The notes: generated by a model not told the origin, from the sequence alone. 28,351 bases of DNA from RGIG426 sp045639905 (GCA_045639905.1 JAZUDZ010000035.1:1-28351); one strand, 5' to 3'; positions 1 to 6,799 are shown, numbered from the stretch's first letter. A program made the numbers and translations.

Positions 1-58
1 GTTAAGACACCGCCCTTTCACGGCGGTAACACGAGTTCGATTCTCGTCCGGGTCACCA
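1..58 (+). tRNA. tRNA-Glu (anticodon TTC), 5' end outside window
   Basis: The anticodon arm reads CCGCC-CTTTCAC-GGCGG, with anticodon TTC for glutamate. The T arm is ACGAG-TTCGATT-CTCGT, followed by the acceptor strand CCGGGTC, discriminator A and an encoded CCA at 56-58. The first part (acceptor 5' strand and most of the D arm) lies before the window. It sits 6 bases upstream of tRNA-Val, so the two are very likely co-transcribed. Confidence 0.93.
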
Positions 59-64
59 CAAAAC

Positions 65-141
65 GGGCGCATAGCTCAGCTGGTTAGAGCGCCTGCTTCA
101 CACGCAGGAGGTCGGCGGTTCGAGTCCGTTTGCGCCCACCA
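65..141 (+). tRNA. tRNA-Val (anticodon CAC)
   Basis: A complete cloverleaf is visible. Acceptor GGGCGCA pairs with TGCGCCC, the anticodon arm is CCTGC-TTCACAC-GCAGG with anticodon CAC (reads GUG, valine), and the T arm contains GTTCGAGTC. Discriminator A and CCA are encoded at 138-141. It is the last gene of the tRNA run before a hairpin terminator. Confidence 0.95.
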
Positions 142-151
142 TATCTGCAGA

Positions 152-184
152 AAAGAGACCGTGTCTGTTTGACACGGTCTCTTT
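152..184 (+). terminator. Terminator after the tRNA-Glu/tRNA-Val run
   Basis: A perfect 14-bp inverted repeat (arms 152-165 and 171-184) with loop TGTTT, ending in TTT and followed by an AT-rich stretch. The T tract is short, but the position right after the last tRNA supports a terminator. Confidence 0.75.
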
Positions 185-191
185 AATATAC

Positions 192-221
192 AAAAAAGCG
201 GGTTGTTTCGGCAACCCGCTT
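192..221 (-). terminator. Terminator of the parA-parB-serS operon
   Basis: On the minus strand a GC-rich stem (AAGCGGGTTG with CAACCCGCTT, loop CCGAAA) is followed by a run of T (the A run at 192-197 of the plus strand). It lies 11 bases past the serS stop codon and faces the tRNA terminator, so the two transcription units converge here. Confidence 0.88.
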
Positions 222-232
222 AAAATATATCC

Positions 233-1513
233 TCATTTGATGTACTCAAGTCCACCCATAAACGGACGAAGCACTTCCGGAATCTTAATGGATCCGTCCG
301 GTTGCTGCATTTGCTCGACAAGAGCCGGCATAACACGGCTGGTGGCCAGACCGGAGGCGTTCAAAGTGTGTGCAAAAGTTAACTTGCCGTCCTCACCACG
401 ATACTTGATATTACCGCGACGAGCCTGGTAATCACGGGCATTGGAAGCGGAACTGACTTCTTTGTAGATGCCCATGCTGGGAATCCAAATTTCGATATCG
501 TAGGTACGGGCCATGGAATAGGAACAGTCACCGGCAGCCAGTTTGCTGAGCTGATAGTGGAGACCTAATTTCTGCACTAATTTTTCCGCTTTACCGACCA
601 ACTCTTCAAAAGCGGCATCGGAACCTTCGGCAGTGGTGTATTGAACCATTTCAACCTTGTTGAACTGATGGCCGCGAATCATACCGCGTTCCTCGGAACG
701 ATAACTGCCGGCTTCGCGACGATAGCACGGCGTATAGGCAATATACTTTTTCGGTAATTCGTCAACCGGAATGACTTCGTCACGATGCAGGTTGACAAGA
801 GCCGTTTCGGCGGTCGGCAAAATGAATTTGTCTTCACCGGTCGGATTTTTAATCCAATAAACCTCGTCGGCAAATTTCGGGAACTGGCCGGCTACGGTGC
901 CGCAAGCCTGATTCAGCATATGCGGGGGCAACAAAAACTCATAACCGTCAGCGATGTGCTCGGAAATGAAGAAGTTGAGGAGTGCCCATTCAAGACGTGC
1001 ACCGAGTCCACGGTAAATCCAAGCGCCGTTTCCGCCTAGTTTAGCGCCGCGCTCGTAGTCAATCAGGCCGTGTTTTTCACATAAATCCACGTGATTGAGA
1101 GGTTCAAAGTCAAATTCAGGTTTGGTACCCCAAATATGAACGGCTGCGTTATTTTCTTTACCACCGGCCAAAACATCGGGATCCGGCATATTCGGAAGGG
1201 AAAGAAGTAAGGTCTTCTGTTTGTCTTCCAGTTCACCGAGAGCGGCATCTTCTGCCTTGATGGTGGCGGAAAGATCTTTCATTTTGGCCATTAATTCAGA
1301 AGCATCTCCGCCAGCCTTCTTGATTTGAGGAATTTGTTTGGAAGCGGCGTTTTGCTCTGCTTTCATTGATTCAACATAAGCGGACATTTGACGGCGTTTG
1401 GCGTCCAAGTCCAAAATCTCGTCAATGACTTCGTCCAGACCACCTGCAATCTTTTTGCGAATGGCTTCCTTTACCGTTTCCGGCTCGGAACGTAGTAATT
1501 TAATATCGATCAC
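233..1513 (-). CDS. serS: Seryl-tRNA synthetase
   Basis: Class II aminoacyl-tRNA synthetase that charges tRNA-Ser with serine in the cytoplasm. The N-terminal 110 residues or so form the tRNA-binding coiled coil, rich in Lys, Glu and Ala. The catalytic core follows with class II motif 2 (EERGMIRGHQF) and motif 3 (GLATSRVMPALVEQ); total length of about 426 residues is usual for the family. The start is taken as GTG at 1513, giving a protein that begins M-IDIKLLRSEPE as is typical. AAAGGAG lies 8 bases upstream of it, whereas an earlier in-frame GTG at 1522 overlaps that ribosome site. The gene begins 5 bases after the parB stop, and its ribosome site is made of the last parB codons, so translation is probably coupled. 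Confidence 0.96.
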   Translation of the reverse strand: MIDIKLLRSEPETVKEAIRKKIAGGLDEVIDEILDLDAKRRQMSAYVESMKAEQNAASKQIPQIKKAGGDASELMAKMKDLSATIKAEDAALGELEDKQKTLLLSLPNMPDPDVLAGGKENNAAVHIWGTKPEFDFEPLNHVDLCEKHGLIDYERGAKLGGNGAWIYRGLGARLEWALLNFFISEHIADGYEFLLPPHMLNQACGTVAGQFPKFADEVYWIKNPTGEDKFILPTAETALVNLHRDEVIPVDELPKKYIAYTPCYRREAGSYRSEERGMIRGHQFNKVEMVQYTTAEGSDAAFEELVGKAEKLVQKLGLHYQLSKLAAGDCSYSMARTYDIEIWIPSMGIYKEVSSASNARDYQARRGNIKYRGEDGKLTFAHTLNASGLATSRVMPALVEQMQQPDGSIKIPEVLRPFMGGLEYIK

Positions 1514-1518
1514 GAGGA

Positions 1519-2379
1519 TCACTCCTTTTCATCATCTGACACGATGCTGTTGGCAAGGGTCTTTAAATCTTCTTGACTATAAAACTCCAGCAGCAAAACG
1601 CCGCTGTCTTTTCCGGTTAAGGTTACCTTGACCTTGCGTCCGAGACTTTCCTTCAAGGCAAGCTGGACTTCATCATAAAAAGAATCGCGTTTCGGCTTGG
1701 TTTTTTGACGGCTCGGTTTCTTGGAGGATTGTTTTACCAAACGCTCAACATCACGAACACTGAGACTCTTTTCGACAATGAGATTTGCCGTGGCAATTTG
1801 ATCCTCTTTGTTTTCAAAACCGAGAAGCGCGCGTCCATGACCGGCGGAAATCTTTCCTCCGACGATTTGCTCGGCGACTTCTTCGGGCAAAGCGAGCAAG
1901 CGCATGGCGTTTGTGACGGCAGGACGGGATTTGTTGACAATCCGTGCCGTTTCTTCTTGGGTTAAGCCGTAGGATTCCATAAGAGATTTATACCCCAGAG
2001 CTTCTTCCATGGGATTTAAATCTTCTCTCTGTAAGTTTTCAATAAGGGCTAAAGAGGCGGCATCTTGATCGGACATCTCTCGAACAACAACCGGAACTTC
2101 TTTTAAACCGGCCAGCTGTGCGGCTCTCCAACGCCTTTCACCGGCGACCAGTTGATAGGTGCCGTCGGTCATCGGCCGTACCAGAAGAGGTTGTAAAATG
2201 CCGTGCTGACTAATGGAATCGGCCAGTTCCCGTAGTGCCGTATCGTCAAATGTGTGACGGGGCTGATCGCGATTGGGAACGACCTGATTGATTTTTAAAG
2301 TGACGGGGGATGCATCTTCTACTTCATTTTGCATAAACAGTGCATCCAGGCCTCGTCCGAGACCTCCTTTTGCAGCCAT
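1519..2379 (-). CDS. parB: Chromosome partitioning protein ParB (Spo0J)
   Basis: ParB/Spo0J family CTP-dependent clamp that loads on parS sites and helps segregate the replication origin together with ParA. The N terminus GLGRGLDALF is the usual ParA-contacting stretch. The ParB/Srx CTPase fold shows GERRWR (80-85) and ENLQREDLNP (114-123). A helix-turn-helix follows at about 139-161, and a Lys/Arg-rich linker leads to the C-terminal dimer domain. At 286 residues the length is normal. The GGAGG ribosome site lies inside the last codons of parA, only 2 bases separate the genes, and serS follows directly. No parS sequence was seen in this window. Confidence 0.96.
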   Translation of the reverse strand: MAAKGGLGRGLDALFMQNEVEDASPVTLKINQVVPNRDQPRHTFDDTALRELADSISQHGILQPLLVRPMTDGTYQLVAGERRWRAAQLAGLKEVPVVVREMSDQDAASLALIENLQREDLNPMEEALGYKSLMESYGLTQEETARIVNKSRPAVTNAMRLLALPEEVAEQIVGGKISAGHGRALLGFENKEDQIATANLIVEKSLSVRDVERLVKQSSKKPSRQKTKPKRDSFYDEVQLALKESLGRKVKVTLTGKDSGVLLLEFYSQEDLKTLANSIVSDDEKE

Positions 2380-2381
2380 GC

Positions 2382-3158
2382 TTATCCTCCTCGTTTTTTC
2401 TGATTTTGTACCAGTTCTTTGGCCAGATTGACATAAGCAATACTACCATTGGACCGGGTGTCATAATAAAGAATCGGTTTCCCGAAACTGGGTGCTTCGG
2501 AAAGTCGGACAACACGGGGGATGACCGAACGGAAAACACGATTCGGAAAATACTTTTGAACTTCTTCGGCAACCTGTTGCGTCAGTTTTAAACGGGAATC
2601 ATACATTGTCAGAAGAACCCCTTCCAAATCCAAGGTGGGGTTAAACTGGAGCTGTACTTTACGCAGGGTTGTCATAAGTTGAGTGAGTCCCTCCAAAGCG
2701 TAATACTCACACTGAATCGGAATAATAACCGTATCGGCGGCGCATAAGGTGTTGAGAGCCAAAATGCCGAGAGACGGGGGACAGTCGATGAAAATGTAGT
2801 CAAAGGCGTCTCGCATGGGAACCAGCGCAGCCTTAAGACGGCTTTCCCTGCGGGGAACATTAACCAGTTCAATTTCAACACCGGTTAACTGAACATCGGC
2901 CGGAAGAATGGAAAGGTTTTTGAACGGAAGCGTAACCAGGGCATCTTCCGCCGTGCAAGAGCCAAGCAGCAAATCGTAAGTGGAGTGGGCTACTGCCCGT
3001 TTGTCAACGCCGAGTCCACTGGTGGTGTTTCCCTGCGGATCTATATCAACGATAAGAACTTTCTTACCGAGAGCGCCGACCGATGCCGCCAGGTTGACGG
3101 TGGTTGTGGTTTTCCCGACTCCGCCTTTTTGATTGTATACGGCAATAATCTTTCCCAT
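2382..3158 (-). CDS. parA: Chromosome partitioning ATPase ParA (Soj)
   Basis: Deviant Walker A ATPase that partners ParB in origin segregation and, in Bacillus-type organisms, modulates DnaA. Motifs seen: deviant Walker A KGGVGKTT (11-18), VDIDPQGN (38-44, Walker A'), and Walker B IFIDCPP (122-128). Length 258 residues is typical of chromosomal Soj, with no N-terminal DNA-binding extension of the plasmid type. AAGGAGG lies about 9 bases before the ATG. It is the first gene of the parA-parB-serS operon, and the region upstream has an extended -10 promoter with an inverted repeat over it. Confidence 0.97.
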   Translation of the reverse strand: MGKIIAVYNQKGGVGKTTTTVNLAASVGALGKKVLIVDIDPQGNTTSGLGVDKRAVAHSTYDLLLGSCTAEDALVTLPFKNLSILPADVQLTGVEIELVNVPRRESRLKAALVPMRDAFDYIFIDCPPSLGILALNTLCAADTVIIPIQCEYYALEGLTQLMTTLRKVQLQFNPTLDLEGVLLTMYDSRLKLTQQVAEEVQKYFPNRVFRSVIPRVVRLSEAPSFGKPILYYDTRSNGSIAYVNLAKELVQNQKKRGG

Positions 3159-3182
3159 GGAAGCTTCCTCCTTTCATACTGC

Positions 3183-3201
3183 ATACAACGACATTGTATC
3201 A
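3183..3201 (-). promoter_or_regulatory. parA operon promoter with overlapping inverted repeat
   Basis: On the minus strand TGATACAAT (3193-3201) is an extended -10 element; the -35 side is only a T-rich tract. A perfect inverted repeat, ATACAA and TTGTAT separated by 5 bases (3183-3199), covers the -10 and the likely start point, so it could be an operator. No regulator is identified. Confidence 0.55.
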
Positions 3202-3209
3202 CAAACAAA

Positions 3210-3376
3210 ATAAATAAAAAAGAGAAAAAATAAATTAGTATGTGTCTGTTGTAGGTTTACAATTGATGTGAGACCGAAAGGAAATAGAAGATAACAAAGG
3301 TAGTAGACTGTAGGTCGTTTGTACTACTGGACAGTTTCAAGCCCGCTCACTTTAGTGAGCAGTTGACAAATAGTCT
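3210..3376. other. Gene-free structured stretch upstream of parA
   Basis: No credible coding frame is seen. The right half is rich in self-complementary segments. GTAGTA (3300-3305) can pair with TACTAC (3322-3327). GACTGT (3306-3311) can pair with ACAGTT (3331-3336) with one G-T pair. GCTCAC-TTTA-GTGAGC (3345-3360) is a clean hairpin. The first two pairings cross each other, so they are alternatives or a pseudoknot. Together with the terminator at 3378-3416 this could be a small structured RNA on the plus strand, but I found no convincing promoter. It could also be the edge of the accessory islet. Confidence 0.35.
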
Positions 3377-3377
3377 C

Positions 3378-3416
3378 AAAAAAGGCGGGAGAGAGCGACT
3401 CTCTACCGCCTTTTTT
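3378..3416. terminator. Strong bidirectional terminator
   Basis: AAAAAAGGCGG and CCGCCTTTTTT flank an inner AGAGAG/CTCTCT stem with a short loop, giving a long nearly perfect hairpin with an A run on one side and a T run on the other. It can stop the leftward three-gene operon that ends at 3447 and also anything transcribed rightward from the structured stretch before it. Confidence 0.88.
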
Positions 3417-3446
3417 GTTGTGAGTGGTTTGGATGTTTGACGAATG

Positions 3447-3989
3447 TCAGTTGTTGGTTGTGGATACCACTTTAACAATTTGGGTTAGTTTCTCCGGTGT
3501 TTCGTCAATACATATTGTTTTACCGTTTGCATCAATAAAATTTATTTTCACCGTTCTAAAATCATCCTGAATAACTATAGTTCCCGTTGTCCCGGCAGGA
3601 ATTCCTTGAATGGCTTCTTTAAAGACAACATCAAATCTATTCTCCATAACAAACGGAAGTTTTGTTTTAGGTACTTCTTCCGGTATGAGAGAGTTTGTCC
3701 AACTATCAATTTTCTCTGCCATTTCATTTAAATATGATGGGTCAGAGCACAATTTGGTTGCATCCACAAAGCCAGGATTCGCCCACCAAGTTGGTGTTTC
3801 TCCGCTCATATGCGCTGATGCACAGCATTCATTGCACCATGTCCAAACTCCACAATGATTGTCGTCGTGGCGGTGAATATAAATGTGAGCAGATTGTTTT
3901 TTGCATACGGGACATTGGCACGGGAAATGTGTTTCGCCATTGTTGGTTTTGTCATAAATTTCCATTATTTTATCGTTGTCGTTCCACAT
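3447..3989 (-). CDS. Cys/His-rich small protein, possible immunity or accessory protein
   Basis: No confident family assignment. The 180-residue protein has an N-terminal cluster of likely zinc ligands: CQCPVC (C24, C26, C29), the His-rich segment HRHDDNHC (39-46), and CNECC (52-56) with a nearby His60, suggesting a zinc ribbon. The C-terminal half (about 110-175) looks like a small beta-rich domain. There is no signal peptide or membrane segment. It begins 1 base after the stop of the HExxH protein gene and ends the operon. A small cytosolic protein directly after a putative toxic protease would fit an immunity role, but that is inference from gene order only. Confidence 0.6.
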   Translation of the reverse strand: MWNDNDKIMEIYDKTNNGETHFPCQCPVCKKQSAHIYIHRHDDNHCGVWTWCNECCASAHMSGETPTWWANPGFVDATKLCSDPSYLNEMAEKIDSWTNSLIPEEVPKTKLPFVMENRFDVVFKEAIQGIPAGTTGTIVIQDDFRTVKINFIDANGKTICIDETPEKLTQIVKVVSTTNN

Positions 3990-3990
3990 A

Positions 3991-4398
3991 TTATCGGTTC
4001 CCCTTTATGTATTCTTCTAATGTGTCACCAGAGGCATATGCTGTTTTTTCTGGAGCATTGCCCCCTTTGAGATAGCTTCGCGAGTGGTTAAGCTCATGAG
4101 CAATCGTATTGGCTAATTCGGTTTCGTTAAAAAAAGCTTTTGGGCCTAATTCTATGATGGTTGGTCTGCTTTTTACAACTCTTCCTGCCGAAACCAAATT
4201 AGGATTTATTATGATTCTTATTGCTGTTTTACAGCTTTTTAGATGAATATTATATTTTTCACATATTTTTTCAACATAATATTCTTTGTTTAGTGCCATA
4301 GCCAAATCTTTTTGTGTTGGCGGAATCGGATGCCCTAATCTATATCTTTCTTGATTTCCGCGTGTTTTGCCAAATTCGCCGTAAATTCCAGCCCCCAT
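3991..4398 (-). CDS. Small HExxH zinc-protease-like protein, toxin-domain candidate
   Basis: A 135-residue protein whose C-terminal half carries HELNH (101-105), a textbook HExxH zinc-metallopeptidase motif, on a helix preceded by a short beta-rich region. A Glu pair at 128-129 could supply a third ligand. The N terminus (GIYGEFGKTR) has no signal peptide and reads like the start of a C-terminal domain detached from a larger protein. Stand-alone metallopeptidase domains of this size occur as the toxic tips of polymorphic and phage MuF-type toxins; assignment here is by motif and context, not homology search. Its ATG overlaps the stop of the DUF4417 gene (TAATG), which implies coupled translation. 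The next gene could be its immunity protein. Confidence 0.62.
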   Translation of the reverse strand: MGAGIYGEFGKTRGNQERYRLGHPIPPTQKDLAMALNKEYYVEKICEKYNIHLKSCKTAIRIIINPNLVSAGRVVKSRPTIIELGPKAFFNETELANTIAHELNHSRSYLKGGNAPEKTAYASGDTLEEYIKGNR

Positions 4399-5066
4399 TA
4401 GACGCTCGCCACCTTTCGATGAGCAATCGTATAATCGCTGTCAAATTGAACGATAAGGATTCCAGCTTTACGGTATTCGTCGAAAACAGCATCGGGGGCA
4501 GTACCGTAAACGATAATTGTTTGTGGCCTTAGTTTCTTTACCACATAGGCGAGGCCACACTTAAAGAACTCACGTTCACGGACAAGTTTGATACATCCGT
4601 GTGAGCCAACGGCGATGGTACTTTTCCTAGGAACACCTGCGCAGCAAAGATCGTATGTGCGGTCGTCACTCCATCGTACATTTGTGATAACCGAAATGCC
4701 GTTCTCCTGCAGCCAATGACCAATTGCATGGCTACGATAAATGTTCCACTGCTGCATAACGAGTGGCATATCTCGATAAAGACTGAAATCCGGAGTAATA
4801 ACACCTTTGTATTTTTTGAGAATCGGCAAATACTTGTTTGGTTGATTCCAAAGCCGTTCAAAGTTTGCATCATCTTCATAAAAGTGTACAAAGCAGTCAT
4901 AATCTGCGCTACTTATCGTTTTTGAAAACGGAATCAATTTTTGCGGAATACTTCTTTCTGGTCTGATACGTGGGATTTCGAGTTCAGTATCAAACTGCGC
5001 ATTTTTTACTAAAAATGCATGAAATACATCCTTGCATCCACTGCGGGTACTATGAATTTTTGACAT
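4398..5066 (-). CDS. DUF4417 family protein
   Basis: The 222-residue sequence matches my recollection of the DUF4417 family, seen in Firmicutes and their phages and mobile regions. It shows the core run GVITPDFSLYRDMP, then WNIYRSHAIGHWLQ, ITNVRWSDDRTYDLC and TIAVGSHGCIK, with the family's conserved Asp, Arg, Trp and Cys positions. The biochemical role of the family is not known to me. No signal peptide or membrane segment. AGGA lies 8 bases before the ATG. It is the first gene of a three-gene leftward operon with 1-base overlap to the next gene, inside an accessory islet next to an IS110 element. Confidence 0.75.
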   Translation of the reverse strand: MSKIHSTRSGCKDVFHAFLVKNAQFDTELEIPRIRPERSIPQKLIPFSKTISSADYDCFVHFYEDDANFERLWNQPNKYLPILKKYKGVITPDFSLYRDMPLVMQQWNIYRSHAIGHWLQENGISVITNVRWSDDRTYDLCCAGVPRKSTIAVGSHGCIKLVREREFFKCGLAYVVKKLRPQTIIVYGTAPDAVFDEYRKAGILIVQFDSDYTIAHRKVASV

Positions 5067-5139
5067 ATTAATGTCCTATTCTCCGCTTGCCCCAAAGAGC
5101 GGTTCCACTTGGGCGGGGCAAAACTTTGGCCCAGTTGGG
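5067..5139. other. Leader of the DUF4417 operon with inverted repeats
   Basis: TTGCCCC (5087-5093) pairs with GGGGCAA (5115-5121). CCAAAG (5092-5097) can alternatively pair with CTTTGG (5124-5129). These competing stems lie just upstream of the DUF4417 start and next to the divergent small-RNA promoter. They could be an operator or an attenuator-like leader; no clear minus-strand promoter was found. Confidence 0.35.
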
Positions 5140-5168
5140 TTGACAAAAGGACAGAAATATGCTAACAT
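5140..5168 (+). promoter_or_regulatory. Promoter of candidate small RNA
   Basis: TTGACA (5140-5145), a 17-base spacer and TAACAT (5163-5168) form a near-consensus sigma-A promoter pointing right, with no credible coding frame downstream before a terminator. Confidence 0.7.
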
Positions 5169-5174
5169 AAGTTA

Positions 5175-5251
5175 CTTCATTGAATATGTTCGCATATTCT
5201 GTCACAAACACATCGATTTGCTATTCTCAGTAGCTGTCGATGTGTTTTTTT
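5175..5251 (+). ncRNA. Candidate terminated small RNA of about 77 nt
   Basis: The region starts about 7 bases after a good -10 element. It contains GAATATG-TTCG-CATATTC (5182-5199), a perfect stem closed by a UUCG tetraloop. It ends in a rho-independent terminator: AAACACATCGA (5206-5216) pairs with TCGATGTGTTT (5237-5247) and T residues run to 5251. The terminator loop has its own inner stem GCTA/TAGC. I do not recognise the RNA class. It lies between the DUF4417 operon and the IS110 left end and is oriented away from the operon. Confidence 0.6.
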
Positions 5252-5279
5252 ATCACATCCAAATTATATTTCCCCCTTG

Positions 5280-5285
5280 TATTAT
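5280..5285 (+). promoter_or_regulatory. Left-end -10 element of the junction promoter
   Basis: TATTAT near the very left end has no good -35 in the integrated state. When the element circularises at its CT core, TTGACT from the right end (6800-6805) would lie exactly 17 bases upstream. That would create a promoter reading into the bridge RNA and transposase, as known for IS621-type elements. Confidence 0.72.
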
Positions 5286-5291
5286 AGAGTA

Positions 5292-5490
5292 GTAGTTTTT
5301 AATGACCCTCTCCAAGGTCATGTGCTACACTGTAAGGGATGCTGTGGATTGGTTCATTCCTCCTACCGCAAGACGGTTCCGGAAAGGCTCCGACCACAGC
5401 CCTTTGCAGATTTGTTAATCAGTTAGATACCGCCAGACGGTTTATGTAGAACAAGGTTACAAGGCAAAGTACTCTGTGGATGCAGCATCA
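5292..5490 (+). ncRNA. IS110 bridge RNA (target- and donor-binding loops)
   Basis: The left non-coding region folds into the two-loop plan of IS110 bridge RNAs. A 5' stem-loop (TGACC 5303-5307 with GGTCA 5316-5320) is followed by loop 1, closed by GCTGTGG (5341-5347) and CCACAGC (5394-5400) with internal hairpin ACCG-CAAGA-CGGT (5365-5377). Loop 2 is closed by CTTTGC (5402-5407) and GCAAAG (5464-5469) with internal hairpin ACCG-CCAGA-CGGT (5429-5441). Loop 1 guides are TTCCTCCT (5357-5364), matching left target plus core TTCCCCCT with one wobble, and GGAAAGG (5381-5387), complementary to CCTTTCC across core and right target. Loop 2 guides are AGTTAG (5421-5426), identical to the right end of the element, and TACAAG (5458-5463), complementary to core plus left end CTTGTA. 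The 5' and 3' ends are approximate. Confidence 0.85.
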
Positions 5491-5516
5491 TAAATCATCA
5501 TTTTGGAGGTATCATT

Positions 5517-6698
5517 ATGGTTTGCGTTGGAATCGATGTGGCAAAAGACAAGCATGACTGCTTCATACTTAGCTCAGAGGGTGAGGTTCTGGCCGATGTG
5601 TTCACCATCGCCAACAACCGCGAAGGGTTTGAAACACTGTTGCAGAAGATTCAAGCCTGCATCTCTCCGTCAGACAAAATAAAAGTAGGGCTTGAGGCTA
5701 CCGGACACTACAGCTACAACATCCTCGGGTTTCTGCTTGACAACGGCCTAGACACCTATGTCATTAACCCTCTGCTTACCAATCTGTTTCGGAAATCAAC
5801 CAGTCTACGCCGGACGAAAACAGATCGAATCGATGCTCGCACGATTGCAGCTATGCTCATGTCTGATGTGGACCTCAAGTCCTACACTTGCACAGCATAC
5901 CACAACGAGGAGCTAAAGTCACTCACAAGGTACAGATTCGACAAAGTTCAGCAAAGAGCGAGCCTCAAACAATCGGTGGCACGTCTGGTCAATATCCTGT
6001 TCCCAGAACTGGAAACGCTTGTGCCGACGTTGCATATGGCCTCTGTCTATGCCATGCTCGACGAGTTTCCCGGTGCCATGCAGATTGCTAATGCACACCT
6101 GACGCATTTCAAGGTGGTTCTCTCTGACGCCTCAAAGGGCCGCTATAATCGTGAGAAAGCCGTTGAGATCCGTGAAACTGCCAGAACCTCAATCGGCTCC
6201 GCCATGCCCGCCAAGTCTCTTGAGCTTCAACACACCATTCGTCTCATCCATGAGTTGGACAAGGAGATCGACGAGATAGAGGCTGCCATTAAAACAATCA
6301 TTGACGAGATGGCTCCGCCGATTCTCACCATTCCCGGCATCAGCTATCGTATGGGAGCTATGATCCTGGCCGAAATCGGGGATTTCTCCCGCTTTGATTC
6401 GCCGGATAAGCTGTTAGCCTATGCAGGTCTTTCGCCGTCCACATACCAATCCGGTAAGCTCAATGCCACCGGAGCTTATTCACACATGGAGAAGCGTGGA
6501 TCACGCTATCTGCGATACGCTCTTTTCAACGCCGCTAAATTCGTTTGCCATTGGGAACCGTCCTTTGCCGCATATCTCGCCAAAAAGCGAGCTGAGGGTA
6601 AGCATTACAATGTTGCCATCTCTCATGCTACTAAGAAGCTCGTGCGCTTGATCTACGCTTTGCGGACATCCGGCAAAGCTTTCCAGCCCGTCGCCTGA
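5517..6698 (+). CDS. IS110-family transposase (DEDD recombinase)
   Basis: A 393-residue recombinase that, with a bridge RNA, joins element and target DNA at a 2-base core. The N-terminal RuvC-like domain shows the DEDD set: D7 (VGIDVAKDKHD), E60 (VGLEATGHYS), and D103 and D106 (RTKTDRIDARTIA). A coiled-coil linker follows at about 235-265. The C-terminal Transposase_20 domain starts at TIPGISYRMGAMILAEIGDF and carries GLSPSTYQSGK, where Ser312 is the likely serine nucleophile, then KRGSRYLRYALF. Ribosome site GGAGG is 7 bases before the ATG. The guide RNA lies upstream, which fits the IS110 rather than the IS1111 subgroup. The frame is intact, so the element may be active. Confidence 0.95.
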   Translation: MVCVGIDVAKDKHDCFILSSEGEVLADVFTIANNREGFETLLQKIQACISPSDKIKVGLEATGHYSYNILGFLLDNGLDTYVINPLLTNLFRKSTSLRRTKTDRIDARTIAAMLMSDVDLKSYTCTAYHNEELKSLTRYRFDKVQQRASLKQSVARLVNILFPELETLVPTLHMASVYAMLDEFPGAMQIANAHLTHFKVVLSDASKGRYNREKAVEIRETARTSIGSAMPAKSLELQHTIRLIHELDKEIDEIEAAIKTIIDEMAPPILTIPGISYRMGAMILAEIGDFSRFDSPDKLLAYAGLSPSTYQSGKLNATGAYSHMEKRGSRYLRYALFNAAKFVCHWEPSFAAYLAKKRAEGKHYNVAISHATKKLVRLIYALRTSGKAFQPVA

Positions 6699-6721
6699 GC
6701 TCTTCTCCTATCCGTTTCACT

Positions 6722-6741
6722 GAGCGTCTTCTTGGACGCTC
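6722..6741 (+). other. Hairpin in the IS110 right end
   Basis: GAGCGTC (6722-6728) pairs with GACGCTC (6735-6741) 23 bases after the transposase stop, with a mixed T-rich stretch after it. It may terminate transposase transcription or shield the right end; no long T run is present. Confidence 0.5.
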
Positions 6742-6799
6742 TGGTTTGTTGCGCCCTTTTTCTCTGCCAATCAGTTCACAACTTTTCTTCTTTCGGGGC

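Noticed and set aside
3159..3446. Search for parS near parA/parB
   Set aside because: No sequence close to TGTTTCACGTGAAACA was seen here or elsewhere in the window.
5182..5199. LexA-type (SOS) box in the hairpin beside the small RNA
   Set aside because: Only one half, CGAACATA on the minus strand, fits; the second GTTC half is missing in register.
5071..5292. Possible small coding gene rightward before the IS element
   Set aside because: It has no ribosome site, runs through a promoter and terminator, and is better explained as non-coding RNA.
5325..5331. CTACAC considered as the IS110 left end because a loop 2 segment (TGTAGA, 5444-5449) is partly complementary
   Set aside because: It would leave only 14 bases between the junction -35 and -10 and give no match of the left flank to the target guide. 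The CT at 5276 satisfies all guides and the 17-base spacing.
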